DNA of 64,000 bases from Lingula anatina (Eukaryota; Brachiopoda; Lingulata; Lingulida; Lingulidae): assembly GCF_001039355.2 (NCBI RefSeq), contig NW_019774014.1:252539-316538 (forward strand), in the 5' to 3' direction. The notes below the pieces were generated by a model. That model searched no databases. It was not told the DNA's origin and was given only the letters and a program-made list of their open reading frames with translations. Positions 49,901-63,256 of the stretch are shown one piece after another. Positions within the stretch are counted from its first letter, which is position 1, and every line of letters begins with the position of its first letter. A program made the position numbers and the translations under genes.

Positions 49901-52298
49901 AAAAGAATGGGTGTCTAGCATTAACGGTTCCCGAATTAGAGACAGTTTTCAGTTTCGATATCTTATGGCCGCTACTCCCGTGAAAATGCACCGATTGACC
50001 CCAAATTCACGGAGATGAAAGATGACCTGAAGGGTAACACTTTCCATTAATATTATTAGTTAAGTCTGTGTGGTGTCTGAATAAGACCGCAAATAATTTT
50101 TTTTTCGGCAAAAATTTTGTTTTTTTGAAAATTTTGGCCCGTTTGACCTTAAAATAAAGGTCAAAGGTCAAATCCAAGGGCATATTTGAAATCTACACAT
50201 ATGACTTTTGGAAAGCTGTCTGTAGAAATTTTTCCCATAATTCCTTCTGTAGGGGAGATAATTAGCATTTAATTTTGCCATTTTTGGACAAGGGTGCATT
50301 GCAATGAGTGCCACACCTAGACCCCAATACCGACAAAGCCCAAATTTTACGTGGAACGAGTTGAGATTATAGGTGACCTAAATCCAAGAGATGGGTATGG
50401 AGGCCCTTACCGTCTAGGAGGAGAAGCGGTAACGGTGACTTGGCGGCGGAGCCGCAGGAGCCGCAGGAGCCGGCGGAGCCGCAGGAGCCGGCGGAACATA
50501 CGGGTCGGGACTAAAACCATGTGTACCGCCAGCGCCTACGCTGGTGGTACAATAATACAACCAAATAACAATTATGTCTTTTATCTATTAAAGACTCACT
50601 TTGCAATTTGTGTTGGTTCCAAACTGGCAGTTAAATCTCTCCACCTTGTCTTTGAACAGCATCATACTGAGGTCGGAGCCATCTCCATTTCCCACACCTA
50701 AATTATGATGAGAAAATACCATTTTAATAATATCATTGCCTTCTTTGGGTTACCAGCATAAGTATACTGCATCTTCCAATAAAAAATGTTGGACTACATT
50801 AATTTTACAATCATTTTGATCGTCATCTGTTCTTTTGCAATTAAAAATAACCCAATACTCTCAAGTTTGAAGCCTAAAAACAATTTCAAACACAAGTGAA
50901 TTGACTTTGCCTTCCTTGATAATTTTCAAGGATTCCCAATTTATGCTGTTTGTATTGTAAATTTGTAATTCTGTTGAAAAAAAAGTGACATCTTCAACAC
51001 AATGGAAAAGGTATTTATATCTCTTTGAATTCTAATATATTTTATTTTAATCTATAGATAAAAAATTTAATTCTTTAAAAACTGATAACTGTTTTTTATG
51101 TAATCTCAATTATAATAAATATCTACCAGTTATTCCAGTGATTTTGATCTGCGTCATTCTTAATCTCTTGTCAGGAGGGAGCTCTTCATTAAAATTCTTC
51201 TTGATTTTTTCAAAATATCCAACATAGCGGCTCTGTAAGAATTCATCATATCAAACTTTGGAATCTTCATATCAATATATTACAAGTTGGAATTATCTAT
51301 CTCTGTGATATCTACTGTACTTCATCTGTAATCTCAGGCCTGTAGTGAGGGGAGGGGGGGGGTTTAAATATACCACCCTTTTTGCCAGGAAAAGGTCCAA
51401 AAAAGGAAAAGGGTCAAAATTGATCTAGGTATACACAGTTCAGTTTTCATGGTATAATGCCTATTTTTTTCATAAACTCTATCTCCCCTTTGAAATTGAT
51501 ATCACTACGTATTATTAAATAATGGTAATTAAATTTGTCACTCACACTGAAGTATTGAAAAGATAGAGGCATCATTTTCAAAATATCTAGATACAATCAC
51601 TAAGTATTATCACTATAAATACAAGATGAATGGAAAATGAAAGAAAAGTGAGTTTTCAATGTATCTTACCTGACTTGGTGTTTCAACACCTTGGAATTTA
51701 CTTCCTACACTTTGATCAGTCCGTCGCCTTCCAAAATAATCAAGACTTTCCTGGAAAATAATTTAAATTAATCTCAAGTTGTATTTACACCATAACAAGA
51801 CATCTGCTTAACTTCAACATGCATCATGGTCTTTCTGTTGTCTGATATTTTGGATTGACATTTGGTCTGTAAGACTGGGTTCCCATACCTAGATCGATCT
51901 AACATCTATCCATCTCTGAAGGGTTTCTCGCTAAACTGCTTTCAGCTTAAGCGATCTAACATCTATCCATCTCTGAAGGGTTTCTCGCTTAACTGCTTTC
52001 AGCTTAAGCGGCTTAGATGTCTGGCTCCCCTACTGAAGCTGCTAAACGATAATTGATTCCCCTCTAACAGCTTCAGTAGGCGTGACAGACATTTAAGCCG
52101 CTGAAGTTGGTGTAATTTAGCAAGAATCGCCTCAGAAATAGATTGATCCACAATTAGTACGACAGGGTCTGGGAATGGTCCCTAATGGTCTTGGTCTGAA
52201 GGAAACCCTGTATAATAACAATACTGGAAATGTATTTTTTAAATCAAAACTTGAATCAAAATAATGGCATACAAACATAATGACACTGAACATTTTCT

Positions 52299-52359
<61 letters not shown>

Positions 52360-55300
52360 CTTGAGAGACCGAGAGAGAGAAGGGTCATGGCGAGAGTCTT
52401 GCGATATTGAGATTGCCCAATGGCATAAAAATACCCAATAAATGCACAAAACTGTCTGTTAATGTGTATCAACTCTCCTGATGATAATGATAACACTCAC
52501 ACTCTCTCTTCTTCACCACTGATGAGAAAAGTCAGCCTCATTGGTCAAAATATAAAGGATGCTTACGTGAGCCTGTTCAAACAAGCCACAGTGCACCAGC
52601 CATGTACAGATCATGGTGCCTGTCCGTCCCTTGCCTCCCTTACAATGCACTGCTATGATGTTGTTTTGATCTTCATTCATCCAAGCTTCTACACTTTTAG
52701 CAAAGGTTATCATATCCCTGAAGTGTAAAAAAACTTACGTGTATATACACATATTTCAAACATTATGAGCTTAATTCATTCACAAAGTTTTTGTTTTGCT
52801 CTATTACTAATAACTTTTTCATGTCATTTTTTTTTTCAATTTCAGTAGTTCAGACTAAACATGCTCTTCTTTTGTGTTTTAGGAATAAAAATATTGTAGC
52901 CCAAAATGTTTATCATTTACTTGGGAATTAGACTGACAATAATTATACTCTGGCTATAATCAATTCTACAACAGTTATCAAACAATCCAATAAGACCACC
53001 CCTCTACCAATTTTATGAAATTATGAAATTTTATGAAATAAATAATGGTTTTTGAATTTTATATAAGCTGTCTTTTAGTAAAATATCTTAATATATCATA
53101 CTTGAGTTCTGGTACATTGTGGTCATCAATATAGACCCTCTCCACTCTGTTGTGGAATAATGTCTCATCATACCCTCTCTCACCTAAAAATAATAAATAA
53201 CCGAATGAATGAATGAATGAATGAACATTTGTCCATTTTCATTAATTTTTGTCCAATGCTAAGCAATGTGTTAATATTAATGGCATTATTGGTCAACAAC
53301 AACTTTTTTCAACTTGTAACTCTTTCAGCTTGACATCTTCATTAATGCACCTTGGTAGTTTAACCAAAAATAAGATGGTTTAGAATTTTTAAGTTTAACA
53401 AGCCAAACATCCTAAATGAAAAAAAAATCTTTTTTTTTTAATTCTCCAATTTTACATAATATTTCAATTATAACATGCTTGTAAGTTACGCTGAACACCT
53501 ACTATCTCACTTCTCATACTTACTGCAGAGGTTATATATTTTGTAATGGTCCTTGTGCTTGGTGTCAAAAAATCTTGCAACTTCCTGAAAGCAGTTGGTG
53601 TAATTGTTTCAGACTAAACAATTAAAGCATATATCCTACAGGTAAATGAAAATGCTTTAAAGTCTTATTTTCATGTCTAAATATCCTGTCTAATATTTCT
53701 CATTTCCAGACATAAAAACAATGAAACCTCTGAAATAAAAGTTAATCTGGAGTCTACTTGATACTGACCTATCTGAGATTGAGAATCACAGTTCATTTAG
53801 AAGTAAGTTATTTAATTAGAAACTGTACAAGTTTGAACAATTTGCGCGCAGGAGAAAAAATGCTTTTTTTTTCTGGAAGAAAATTACATTTTGGTGTCAG
53901 GATTTATCCCAAATAGAATACCTTTAACTTCAACTTCACAACTTACAATACTTAAGCTGGGTGCTACTAGAAAGTGCTAGTGCATATTTGGCAGGCCAAC
54001 TTGCCAAATTTGGCTAACATTTTATTTTGGCAGTGATATAAATGTAGCTGTTGCTCCTTTTTTTATAAAATGATTAAAAGGATTTGGTATCTTAGGGATT
54101 CAGAATCAAACAGCCCACCAGTCTAGAAATGTCATATAATGTATGTTTCTGTAAAAATACTTTGTTAATTTGATTCAAATACACTTATAAATTACTATAT
54201 AATTTTTGAGCCCATGTGTACAAACTCACCTGGATTGGGTTTCTATAAACTGACATAATTCCAGTAGAAGGAAATGACATTGCAATCACCCTTTCTGTAA
54301 TATAAAATAATATTATAGGGCACATTTAAAAGGCATCAATCCCAGCAATTAGAGTACTGATAAAACAAAAACATATACATTTATCAGTGTGCAGTGTTCC
54401 ACAGAGAATATAAAAATACATCAATATGAAAACAGTGCTTTACAAATTAAAGTAATAGATTTATTGATAAAATTAACTTATTTGGGGTAGAAGACAACAT
54501 TCAAAATTAACATGAAAGCACTCCATTATTTTATATACCAGAATGTGCCACGGTATACAAACAAAGCATGTTTAACTCAGGGTGCTATCAAAGAACAACA
54601 GCCACATGAATCAATGGCCCCATATGCCAGGGATTACTAAAGATCTCTACGCAAGTGTGAGGTAAAATGGGGTGTCTTCTTCCAGTGTCTGAATGAAAAC
54701 TAATTTTGAACAATAAGCTATAGATACTAGGCCATTAGCCTGAGTTATAGTTCAGAGGGGTATTGAATATCTACTCTACATGTTAATGTTGTCCAAAAAT
54801 TCACAGTACAGAAATGTAGAAAACTAGTGAATATCGAGAAAAGTATCTTTGAATCTGCTGTAAAAAAAAACTTCTCTCTGTGACCGTGGAAGAGGGTATT
54901 AATGTCCCTACAGACAATATGCCCCATATCATTCATTATCTGCTTTAATTGGAATGACCTTCAACTTGCTCTTGATATATAAATTTATATGTGATATACA
55001 TATTTCACCATATGTACAGGTATCGTTTATTTGAAAATATTATCTAACTGGGGTTTGCCCTCAACTGAAATACAATGGCACTGCCTGATAACACAGTTTG
55101 TCAATCAATTAATATGGAAACATTCCATTTTACTAAGCCTTGTTTAATATTTTACTACAATACAACCAGACACTCAGTTTTGGACCATTTGACACCCCCC
55201 CCNNNNNNNNNNNNNNNNNNNNNNNNNNNNNNNNNNNNNNNNNNNNNNNNNNNNNNNNNNNNNNNNNNNNNNNNNNNNNNNNNNNNNNNNNNNNNNNNNN

Positions 55301-58300
55301 NNNNNNNNNNNNNNNNNNNNNNNNNNNNNNNNNNNNNNNNNNNNNNNNNNNNNNNNNNNNNNNNNNNNNNNNNNNNNNNNNNNNNNNNNNNNNNNNNNNN
55401 NNNNNNNNNNNNNNNNNNNNNNNNNNNNNNNNNNNNNNNNNNNNNNNNNNNNNNNNNNNNNNNNNNNNNNNNNNNNNNNNNNNNNNNNNNNNNNNNNNNN
55501 NNNNNNNNNNNNNNNNNNNNNNNNNNNNNNNNNNNNNNNNNNNNNNNNNNNNNNNNNNNNNNNNNNNNNNNNNNNNNNNNNNNNNNNNNNNNNNNNNNNN
55601 NNNNNNNNNNNNNNNNNNNNNNNNNNNNNNNNNNNNNNNNNNNNNNNNNNNNNNNNNNNNNNNNNNNNNNNNNNNNNNNNNNNNNNNNNNNNNNNNNNNN
55701 NNNNNNNNNNNNNNNNNNNNNNNNNNNNNNNNNNNNNNNNNNNNNNAAAAAAAAAAAAAACCCTTTTCCTCTTTTTGGTAAATTTCTCCATCAAAAAAAG
55801 CTAAACTGAACATTTCATGAACACATACCTGTCACATAACATAAATCCAGATCAAAACCATCTTTCTGGTATCTTCTCTTGTTTTCTGAGACCATCAGTC
55901 GAGAGGCCTTAGCAACATTCTTTCTCTCCGTGTAAATGATTCGAATGATGAGTATGCCTCTGATCAGACGGCCAGCAATAACTAGTCTGAAAACAGCAAC
56001 AAAAACCTTAGTTTAGAAATTTTTTGTTTAAATTATTTTAAACATTACTTTTAGTTTTTCATACTACATCATCATACACCTAAATCATATTTTCTGATTA
56101 AAACTGATGTAATGTATAAACAGAAAAATGTTCACTAGTAAAATATCCCCTTATAAAATATTTTTGAAAAGTGCTTTTAAACAAAAGGAGCAAAGAATAT
56201 GTTCCCAGTGCCGTTAATATTTTACATCAAATAAATAAAAATCACAATTCTACATAAAACACCACAATAACTTGACTTACTTTCCCAACTCAGCATTCTG
56301 CTGTAAGTTTCTTAAATCTAAAGCTGTATATATAGGAGTGAAAATGAAGGCTATCAACACCACCACAAAGTCAACCACATCCACCCAGTTTTTGAAGAAC
56401 AGTTTTGGGCTGAAAAATAACAAAAAAAACAAACAATTAGTTATCTTGAAGAAATGATTTCTTCATTCTCCTAAAATACTTTTTTTCTAAGAAGATTTTT
56501 CAATACAATTTTATGTTAGTATTGCTGTGCGGTTCTGACATCTTAACAACTTACAGCGAATGTTTGATACAGCGATGAAAAATTTAAGTAAAATATTGTA
56601 TAATTCTAAGCCCTGTCAGCTTTTTGTGGTAAATTTTTGTAAATGCAGATTGTATTTTATAGTTTTTATTCATATAGGCATGTATTCTTTAAATAGCAAG
56701 ACTTATTCCAATCATCCTGAGAATCCAAAAAGTATAAGAATGAGTTGGTCATAGCTATAAAACACACAGAGTGACAAAACAAAAAGCACTTTTACCCACA
56801 ATACATATTTTTTGCGAGCAGGAATCCTGTAATGAGCGTAAAGTCAGGAATAAAGTTTGAACTTACCCTCTCCCAAATATCCTAGCAATAACCTCTGTCA
56901 TAAAATAACATGAGAAAATGAGAGCAACAACATCAAAGCCTTTCTTGCTGTCTGTCGTGATTGATATGTCAACTATCACCAGTACAATGTCTATGAGAAT
57001 GAGCACCATTGTGACCAGTCTGAAGATAATATGTTCTACAACCTTCCTCACCATTAACTGTGCATGTCTAAAAGAGAGAGAGGGAGAGAGAAAAATTATA
57101 TAATGTATATATTTTTTCCTGAAATATTTTAAATTGGCAAAGTGCATACTGTTATTTATGTTGCCATTGACCTCTATGTTTTTTCAACCTAATTATTTTG
57201 GGCAAATAACCATTTTTTTACTTTCGATATCTATTTAACATTTGTGTATAACAAGAGTACTGTAAAGCCAGCTCCATTTTTAAACCTCTTAAAAGAGGTT
57301 TTAGAAAACATTTTCCATTTGACAAAGTATTTTGTAATAAAAATATGTTCCGATATACAGAAATGGATTTGCAATATAGAAAATTTATACAAACATTTAA
57401 TCAAAATAATTTAAGGAGAGACATTCCATTCTTTTGTGTATTCTATACCCCCTACATTTAGAATTCAGCTCTATAGTTTATAAATCATAATCATTATATG
57501 GATGAAATTACCATGAAACAAGGCAGATTACAAATAGCCTGAGATTTTACACCCTGGACAAAAGTAATGAAGGTGGATGTAGGTCTCAATACACTCTCTG
57601 GGTCACTTGAACAATTAATATGTGATATACAAGTGATCACTAATTGTCACCAATAACCAAGGCAACCAAACCATTTGTGTAAATGTGACTAGAAGGTTGA
57701 TATCTGTGTATTTATTGTGTTCTTTTGTATAAAATTTCTGTAGCATACTACAGACATATACTGTGCATATTTACTAAGGATAAGACTATACAGTACATTG
57801 GCACAACTGATTAGATCAAGGCTTTTGTCAGCTTTCTGCTCAGACGAGTGAAACATCATGAGAACAAATTTTACTGATCAAATGTGTGTATCCAGACAGA
57901 AGACATTAATCCAATCCATTTCCAATGGTTAGGAAGTCATTCAATCTATAATTGAATCTTAACTCAGGCTTGACCATACACTCTCTGCATCATGCATGCC
58001 GAATATATATACACACTGCTTTGCACTTTTGTTTTCAGCGACTATTCTTATCTTTTGAAATATAGGTAAAAATAGATATTTTCAGAGCTCTGTTGGCAAT
58101 CAGATGACCCATTGTATGAGTTATCTTTACATCAATGTTGCACTGAACATGAATCATATCCCCATAGGATGTGTTAGCACAATTCATGCAATGTGGAAGG
58201 AAGTCGAGCAAAAATCAAACCCACAAGTGAAGGATAATGGCCAAAACACATTTAATCTGTTGCAGTGATTAAATTATGCAAATGCCTCTTTCTGGAATGA

Positions 58301-59666
58301 AACTGATCAGTTTGCCACTTTTAAAATATAGTTTCAGCCAACTTACAAAACACTTGATATTGTTTCACACCCAATGCTTCAATCTAATTTCAAAGATGGA
58401 AAGAAAGAAGAAAGAAATGAAAAAGGAAGGAAGGCATGCCAGAATTAAAAGAGAAAGAGAGAAAAAAAAGAAATAATTACAGATAGACATGTCTTACTCC
58501 AGAGGTGTTTCTGCTGTGTAACGGTCCCCTGCAGGATCCTCAATGTGTTGTGGCCCCCCTTGCTGAGCCTCTGTATCGTAAAAAGTACCATTGGTCCCAG
58601 AAGATGCACGTATGACATGTTTATCACTTGAAACAATCTAGTAAAATAAAAGAAATTTACCATGAGATCTAGGATCATGCAACTAAAACACAAATCTCGA
58701 AAAAATAAAGTTGTAATAAGTACTAGTAGCAAATCAAAGCATGGCCTTATGATAAGCGCACTTATATTATGGAATAAGTATCCTCATCAGTTAATTCTTA
58801 TGGCCTTTTTACATCATACCCCTACCCTATAACACCAATTTCCCTTAATTGAGTTTCAAAAAGCTTTTGTAATTCTAACAAAAAATGAAATAAAATAAGC
58901 ACTTACAACTTAACTTATGTACTTCAGAATATAATATATTTGGTCAAATTTTTCGCCATTTATTTTCAGTTTATTTCTTCCATTCTCTACTATTGCTAAC
59001 ACAATCGACATGTATAAAGCACCTATACCTGTACATCGACGCCATCTTGGTCAAGGCGCACCTCCGTCATGATCTCTTCATTTTGTGCTTTTGGCGGCAT
59101 AACCATGTCTTCTTCTTCCTCATCATCAAACCTTTGGTAGTTCATGGTACCCTCTTCTACTAGTTCAGGGGCTGTAGGCAATAGTAATCACATTTTAAGA
59201 ACAGTCATGTTGTTATATAGGGATAATAAACATACTTGTACATTAGGTCAATGGTAAGTTACAGCAGTTGCAATTATGTAATGGTTTTAGATCATCAATC
59301 ATATTTTTAAATTCTTCTTGATCCATTTCCTCACTCTACCACTGCAAATTTTTTTTCTCCATATACCCATTTACCACATCTATTCCTTCCAATTTAGTAC
59401 AAGTGTACTGTATGAAATGATGTCTCTTTCTTTTTATGGAGACTGAAGAGGTGGACAAGGTGGAGAAGGCATGTTATACAGAGGGAACAACTGGTGAAAT
59501 GGGCCAGCCACTTACCCATAGCTTTGTCCACTTTGTCAACCATGAGCACTCTAGAACATGTATCAGTTTGTTCAACTAATAACTTTACAGCAGTTCCAAT
59601 GCTCCCATAGGAACTGTTTCTTTCTGGAGTTGCTATTAAATTGTCTATTGTACTTGGTCGCTCCAT
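46957..59666 (-). CDS. Voltage-sensing phosphatase (VSP/TPTE family), 16 coding exons
   Basis: Exons: 59516-59666, 59029-59171, 58498-58637, 56867-57067, 56281-56409, 55829-55986, 54230-54294, 53524-53584, 53102-53183, 52567-52717, 51670-51750, 51127-51232, 50600-50697, 48212-48307, 47575-47645, 46957-47068. All are in phase, giving 614 aa. An acidic cytosolic N-terminus (about 1-145) precedes four membrane segments. S4 has Arg 261, 264 and 270 ([11 protein letters not shown]), the R-x2-R-x5-R spacing of TPTE-type sensors. The linker [16 protein letters not shown] leads into a PTEN-like phosphatase. Its active loop is [10 protein letters not shown] (Cys about 402, Arg about 408), intact and with the VSP-type Gly. 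A C2 domain follows ([18 protein letters not shown]) to the stop. The family dephosphorylates PI(4,5)P2 and PI(3,4,5)P3 on depolarisation. The N gap lies in an intron, so no coding exon appears missing. Confidence 0.95.
49112..49545. repeat. About 145-bp tandem repeat, three units, with DR1 motifs
   Basis: The blocks AGGTCAAAGGTCA, then ATTGCCAGTATATGACTTCC, then AACTATGGACCTATCTCTGC recur. The DR1 copies start at 49145, 49289 and 49435, spaced 144 and 146 bp. A further half-site, AGGTCAC, follows each DR1. Confidence 0.88.
50443..50496. repeat. GC-rich minisatellite
   Basis: Repeats of 9 bp, GGAGCCGCA/GGAGCCGGC. It gives a meaningless Arg/Ser-rich translation on the plus strand. Confidence 0.85.
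51873..52182. mobile_element. Family-B-related MITE in a phosphatase intron
   Basis: 310 bp starting GACTGGGTTCCCATACC and ending GGGAATGGTCCC, with TAA on both sides. It holds an internal duplication: CATCTATCCATCTCTGAAGG occurs twice, about 58 bp apart. Related to the elements at 3-6 kb. Confidence 0.7.
52302..52358. repeat. (AT)n microsatellite
   Basis: About 28 AT units in the phosphatase intron, just after the MITE. Confidence 0.95.
55203..55746. other. Assembly gap (544 N)
   Basis: Run of N between a C-tract and an A-tract, inside the phosphatase intron between the S4 exon and the first phosphatase exon. Confidence 0.99.
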
Positions 59667-62600
59667 GTTAAAGATACTTATTTTCTCAGCAAAAATCTAT
59701 TATCAGTTAACTGGTGCACTGTTCAGCTGTTCAATGTACATATGCTGCAGTTGAGGAATATATCCAAAATACAGCAAAAGCATCAGTTTACTCTGTGTTG
59801 TACTCTTTCAGAAACAGAATTTAGCCAAACTCCCTAACTCCAGGTTAATACAATACAATCAAAGGCATTCATGTATCATTTATAGTCTACTGCATTATAA
59901 AACAAACACTTCCTATATACTGGAAATATCACCCAGTTATAATTCTATTGAAATGCTCCTCAGGTGGTATTATCTACTTCTGTAGATACTATCAATAAGT
60001 ACAAACAATAAGGAGAGTAAATACCATAGAAATATTCATCTATCAAGAGTGCCTCTGATATATTTTTCACCGTTGACACAAACCTCGCCTGGAACATATA
60101 TACCCTTTGAATGAAATCCAATCAAGTTGATTGTATCCCACTTTCTATTGTTTTCAAACCAATGTGATCTTTTTCATGTATTGATCCATTGAGCAGGTGA
60201 TACATGATCCATTCCCTGAAGAGCTTTCCTTCATTAAAATTTTATCCAGGGTACTGTCCGGACTATACTATTCAGGTGACCCAATATTTTCCAGCCAGTA
60301 TTGTTTCAAGTCTCTGTCAACTTTTTTTAAAATTAGTTCAAACTGTTTGGAGTATTCCAGTTGTTGTTGAAGTTGTTATTCAGAGGTCTATCCCCTCTTT
60401 TTATAATACTGTCAAATTGTATGTGCGTTAATGCTTTCAATTATGGTATTATCATTTTTCAGGTGATCATTCATCTGCTGGTAAAGTATCTTCAGGTTAA
60501 CTCCCCACAGCAACAACTTCTTTTGCTACATGCACTAAAGTTGTCCATTATTGAAATTATTGTACTGACATGACCAGATCTCCTACGGGTAAGTAGGTTC
60601 CACTGTCATTCAAGAAGACTATAACACCTGGTAAGAAAATAATATTTGGATGTCAAGTTCAAGACAATTATATTCTTATCAATTACCAGGTACATGTATC
60701 TAACACATCTAATTACATCTGATACCTCTGCCTCCATAAAAATTATAATTGCCTATACCTCTAAAAAAGGGAAAGTTTTCATCAAGGATGCATATAATCA
60801 ACAATTAATTGTCACATATGGAGTCAATCCAAATAACTGACAGTTTTAACAGTTTTAAAAAAGCAATAAAACATTTGGACCTTATTTCTCTGTACTGCTC
60901 ACTTAAGAATATCCAATGCTCTCCAAAAATGTTGTCAAGAAGCTGCAGTCCAACCTTGCGCCCTAAATTATGTCTGGCTATTTTACACACGTGTTCATTT
61001 CCTTTATCACCACATAAGAAAAAAAAAGTAACATCCTATATTATTCAGCAATTTTTTGTTATCAGCAAGCACTATGTCTGCATTAGTGGAAATACATCAC
61101 ACCTGAACCAAAAATTGGCTAAATGCAAAAACTGCTATTCACTGCTTTCTCCCTGTGATGCACATATTGAATTCTTTATTCACAAATCCTCTTCCAATGT
61201 GAGTGCAATATAGTAGAATGTACCTGTCAAGGTTCGATGATGTAACGCTAGTACTCCTTCAATTTTGAGTACCCCAGGAAAGAATGTCACTCTACCATTA
61301 ATGCATGAAGTTCACAAAGCTGCTAGTCATGAAGAGTACTGTATGTTTGATGGAGCAGAATGTTAGATGATACTATGCACTGTAACTGATCCTGTGCCTA
61401 AGCACTCATAAAACTACTTGTTTCTGTCACTTTTTAGTCCAGAGTCCAATTACAATTGAATATTAAAGAAGAAAACATGTACATGGTAGCATAGTTCGAT
61501 GTTGTGTTGATTATCTGGATGATGTTACCATAAAATATAAACAAGTTATGCTCTCGCTCTAGTATTTGTATATCCTGTTTTTTCAACTTTAGTAACCCAT
61601 CAGTGTTTTACATTCTCTGCTACAAGAGGTTTCCTCGTCACTTGCAGGTTATCTTCCCAAAAGGTGAACACAGGCAATTGAAACTAATCCTGCTTCTAAA
61701 CGTCACAAAAATATGTCATATTTCCCTGAGTTGACGTAAAGAGTAACTGATCTACCAGTGTTGTTACAGATACTTAATGTATTGCATACTAGTTATCTGC
61801 TACCTGTAAACAATGTCCGAAGCTCATGCTGTAAATGGCCGTTTCCACTCCAACAATGCAATTAATGGAATCAAGAAAAATGCACGCTTTTATCTCTTTT
61901 CAGCGCTCTGTCCACTATAAAGTTGGCTACCAGTAACTGCATTAAATTAGCACAGTATATCATCCTTTGCCAAGCTCAGGTGATGATAAGGCATCCTGTG
62001 ACTAAAAACATTCCATAATCGGCACAGAGCTTCAGCTAATCTGTGTGCGGAGGAGCGAGGTGAATGTGCAGTTCGATAGTAATCAGATAAATTACCTTTT
62101 TGTATTGGTTTTAGGGCGAGTGGTTTTAAAAGCAGCAGCCCCATTGTGTTCTATATTTGTAATCATGCCATTTTTATTCTATTTACACATGCTTGTATGT
62201 TTATTTATTAAAAGAGGTAGTGACTGCCTAACTCAAGAAGATAAAACATAATGTAGGATTTTTTTTTCAGATTTCACTGACAATGACTTTCCAAATTGGC
62301 CACATTAGTGTGCAATCTTTCCAATCATCTCCACTTGGTGATGATTCAACAGTGGTATTCTGAGTAACATTGGTTCCTCTGAGACAATAATATCAGTCCT
62401 GAGTATAATTATTTTATGAAGTAAGAGCTTTAGCACAGAAATTATTTGCAAACATTTTTAATCTTATCTTTTTATTGTGAACACAGCCCATTATCGAGTT
62501 TTTTTTTCTTATAACTAATGGCTATGTTTACTCAAAATATCTCCTGGCACTGTGTAACATCTTTATATCAGTCCCTTGATAAATTTCTGATTGAACAACT

Positions 62601-63200
62601 CTGAGTGCTTGCATGTGTGCATTTCCCTTTTCCTCAACCCCACTTTTTAATGCTAACACAGAGGTTTCTGGCTTGATCTAACTGACAAGATCTAGGGTAA
62701 CCATTCAGTCCATAAGGATTAATGTTGACTGCATTTTCTCATGCACAGACTGCAAATGACTCATGTAATTACAACTTATCAGAAGTCACAAATTGAAAAG
62801 AAAATACAACACCTGAATAGCAGTACTCTGGAAAAATGTACTCTATAATGTAATTGCAATTACCACTGCTGTCACAACACACACTCTAAAACTGACTCGC
62901 TCCTTATTTCTGATTTACTGAGCTAGGCTTCATTATTGATTTAATGCATTCAGCAACAGACCATCATCCATGTACATTAGTGTGTCCTGAATTATTTCCC
63001 ATCAATGCTACATCATCTTTCAGTGGTATCTAGCTATGTACCAATGAAGCCATAAATGTATCATTCCACCAGTTGAATCTGACACATCATAATATATATT
63101 AGGCATGTGCAGTCAATTTTTGGAACAACCTAAAAATATCCAAATGGCCATTTACAGCTGACCAATTTTAGTCAAAAGTTGATCTATTATAGTTATAAGT
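59667..63200. other. Upstream flank of the phosphatase gene, no gene seen
   Basis: The promoter and 5' UTR exons of the minus-strand phosphatase gene should lie in this AT-rich stretch. I see no coding exon or RNA gene. Confidence 0.4.
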
Positions 63201-63256
63201 ATGATAGATTGCATTACATGACATTAATTATAATGTCATGTAATGCAATCTATCAT
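63201..63256. repeat. Perfect 26-bp inverted repeat with 4-nt loop
   Basis: The arms 63201-63226 and 63231-63256 are exactly complementary (left arm starts ATGATAGATTGCATTACATG), around ATTA. No matching terminal repeats or target duplication were found around it. Confidence 0.93.

Larger units (their letters stand above)
48962..50553. mobile_element. Inverted-repeat element with internal tandem units (Helentron/pearl-like?)
   Basis: ATTGTACCACCAGC at 48962-48975 has an exact inverted partner at 50540-50553. The right end also forms a hairpin with 12-bp arms (50523-50534 and 50539-50550, one mismatch, CCTA loop). Inside lie three tandem units of about 145 bp and a GC-rich minisatellite. The layout (terminal repeats, tandem core, small satellite, 3' hairpin) resembles non-autonomous Helentron 'pearl' elements described from bivalves. 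It sits wholly within one phosphatase intron. No transposase is encoded. Confidence 0.55.

Noticed and set aside
50351-50701. Arg/Ser-rich frame resembling an SR protein
   Set aside because: The RS stretch is a 9-bp GC minisatellite inside a transposon-like element, with no other coding signs.
55075-55813. Open frames of over 200 residues on both strands
   Set aside because: They consist almost entirely of translated Ns from the assembly gap.
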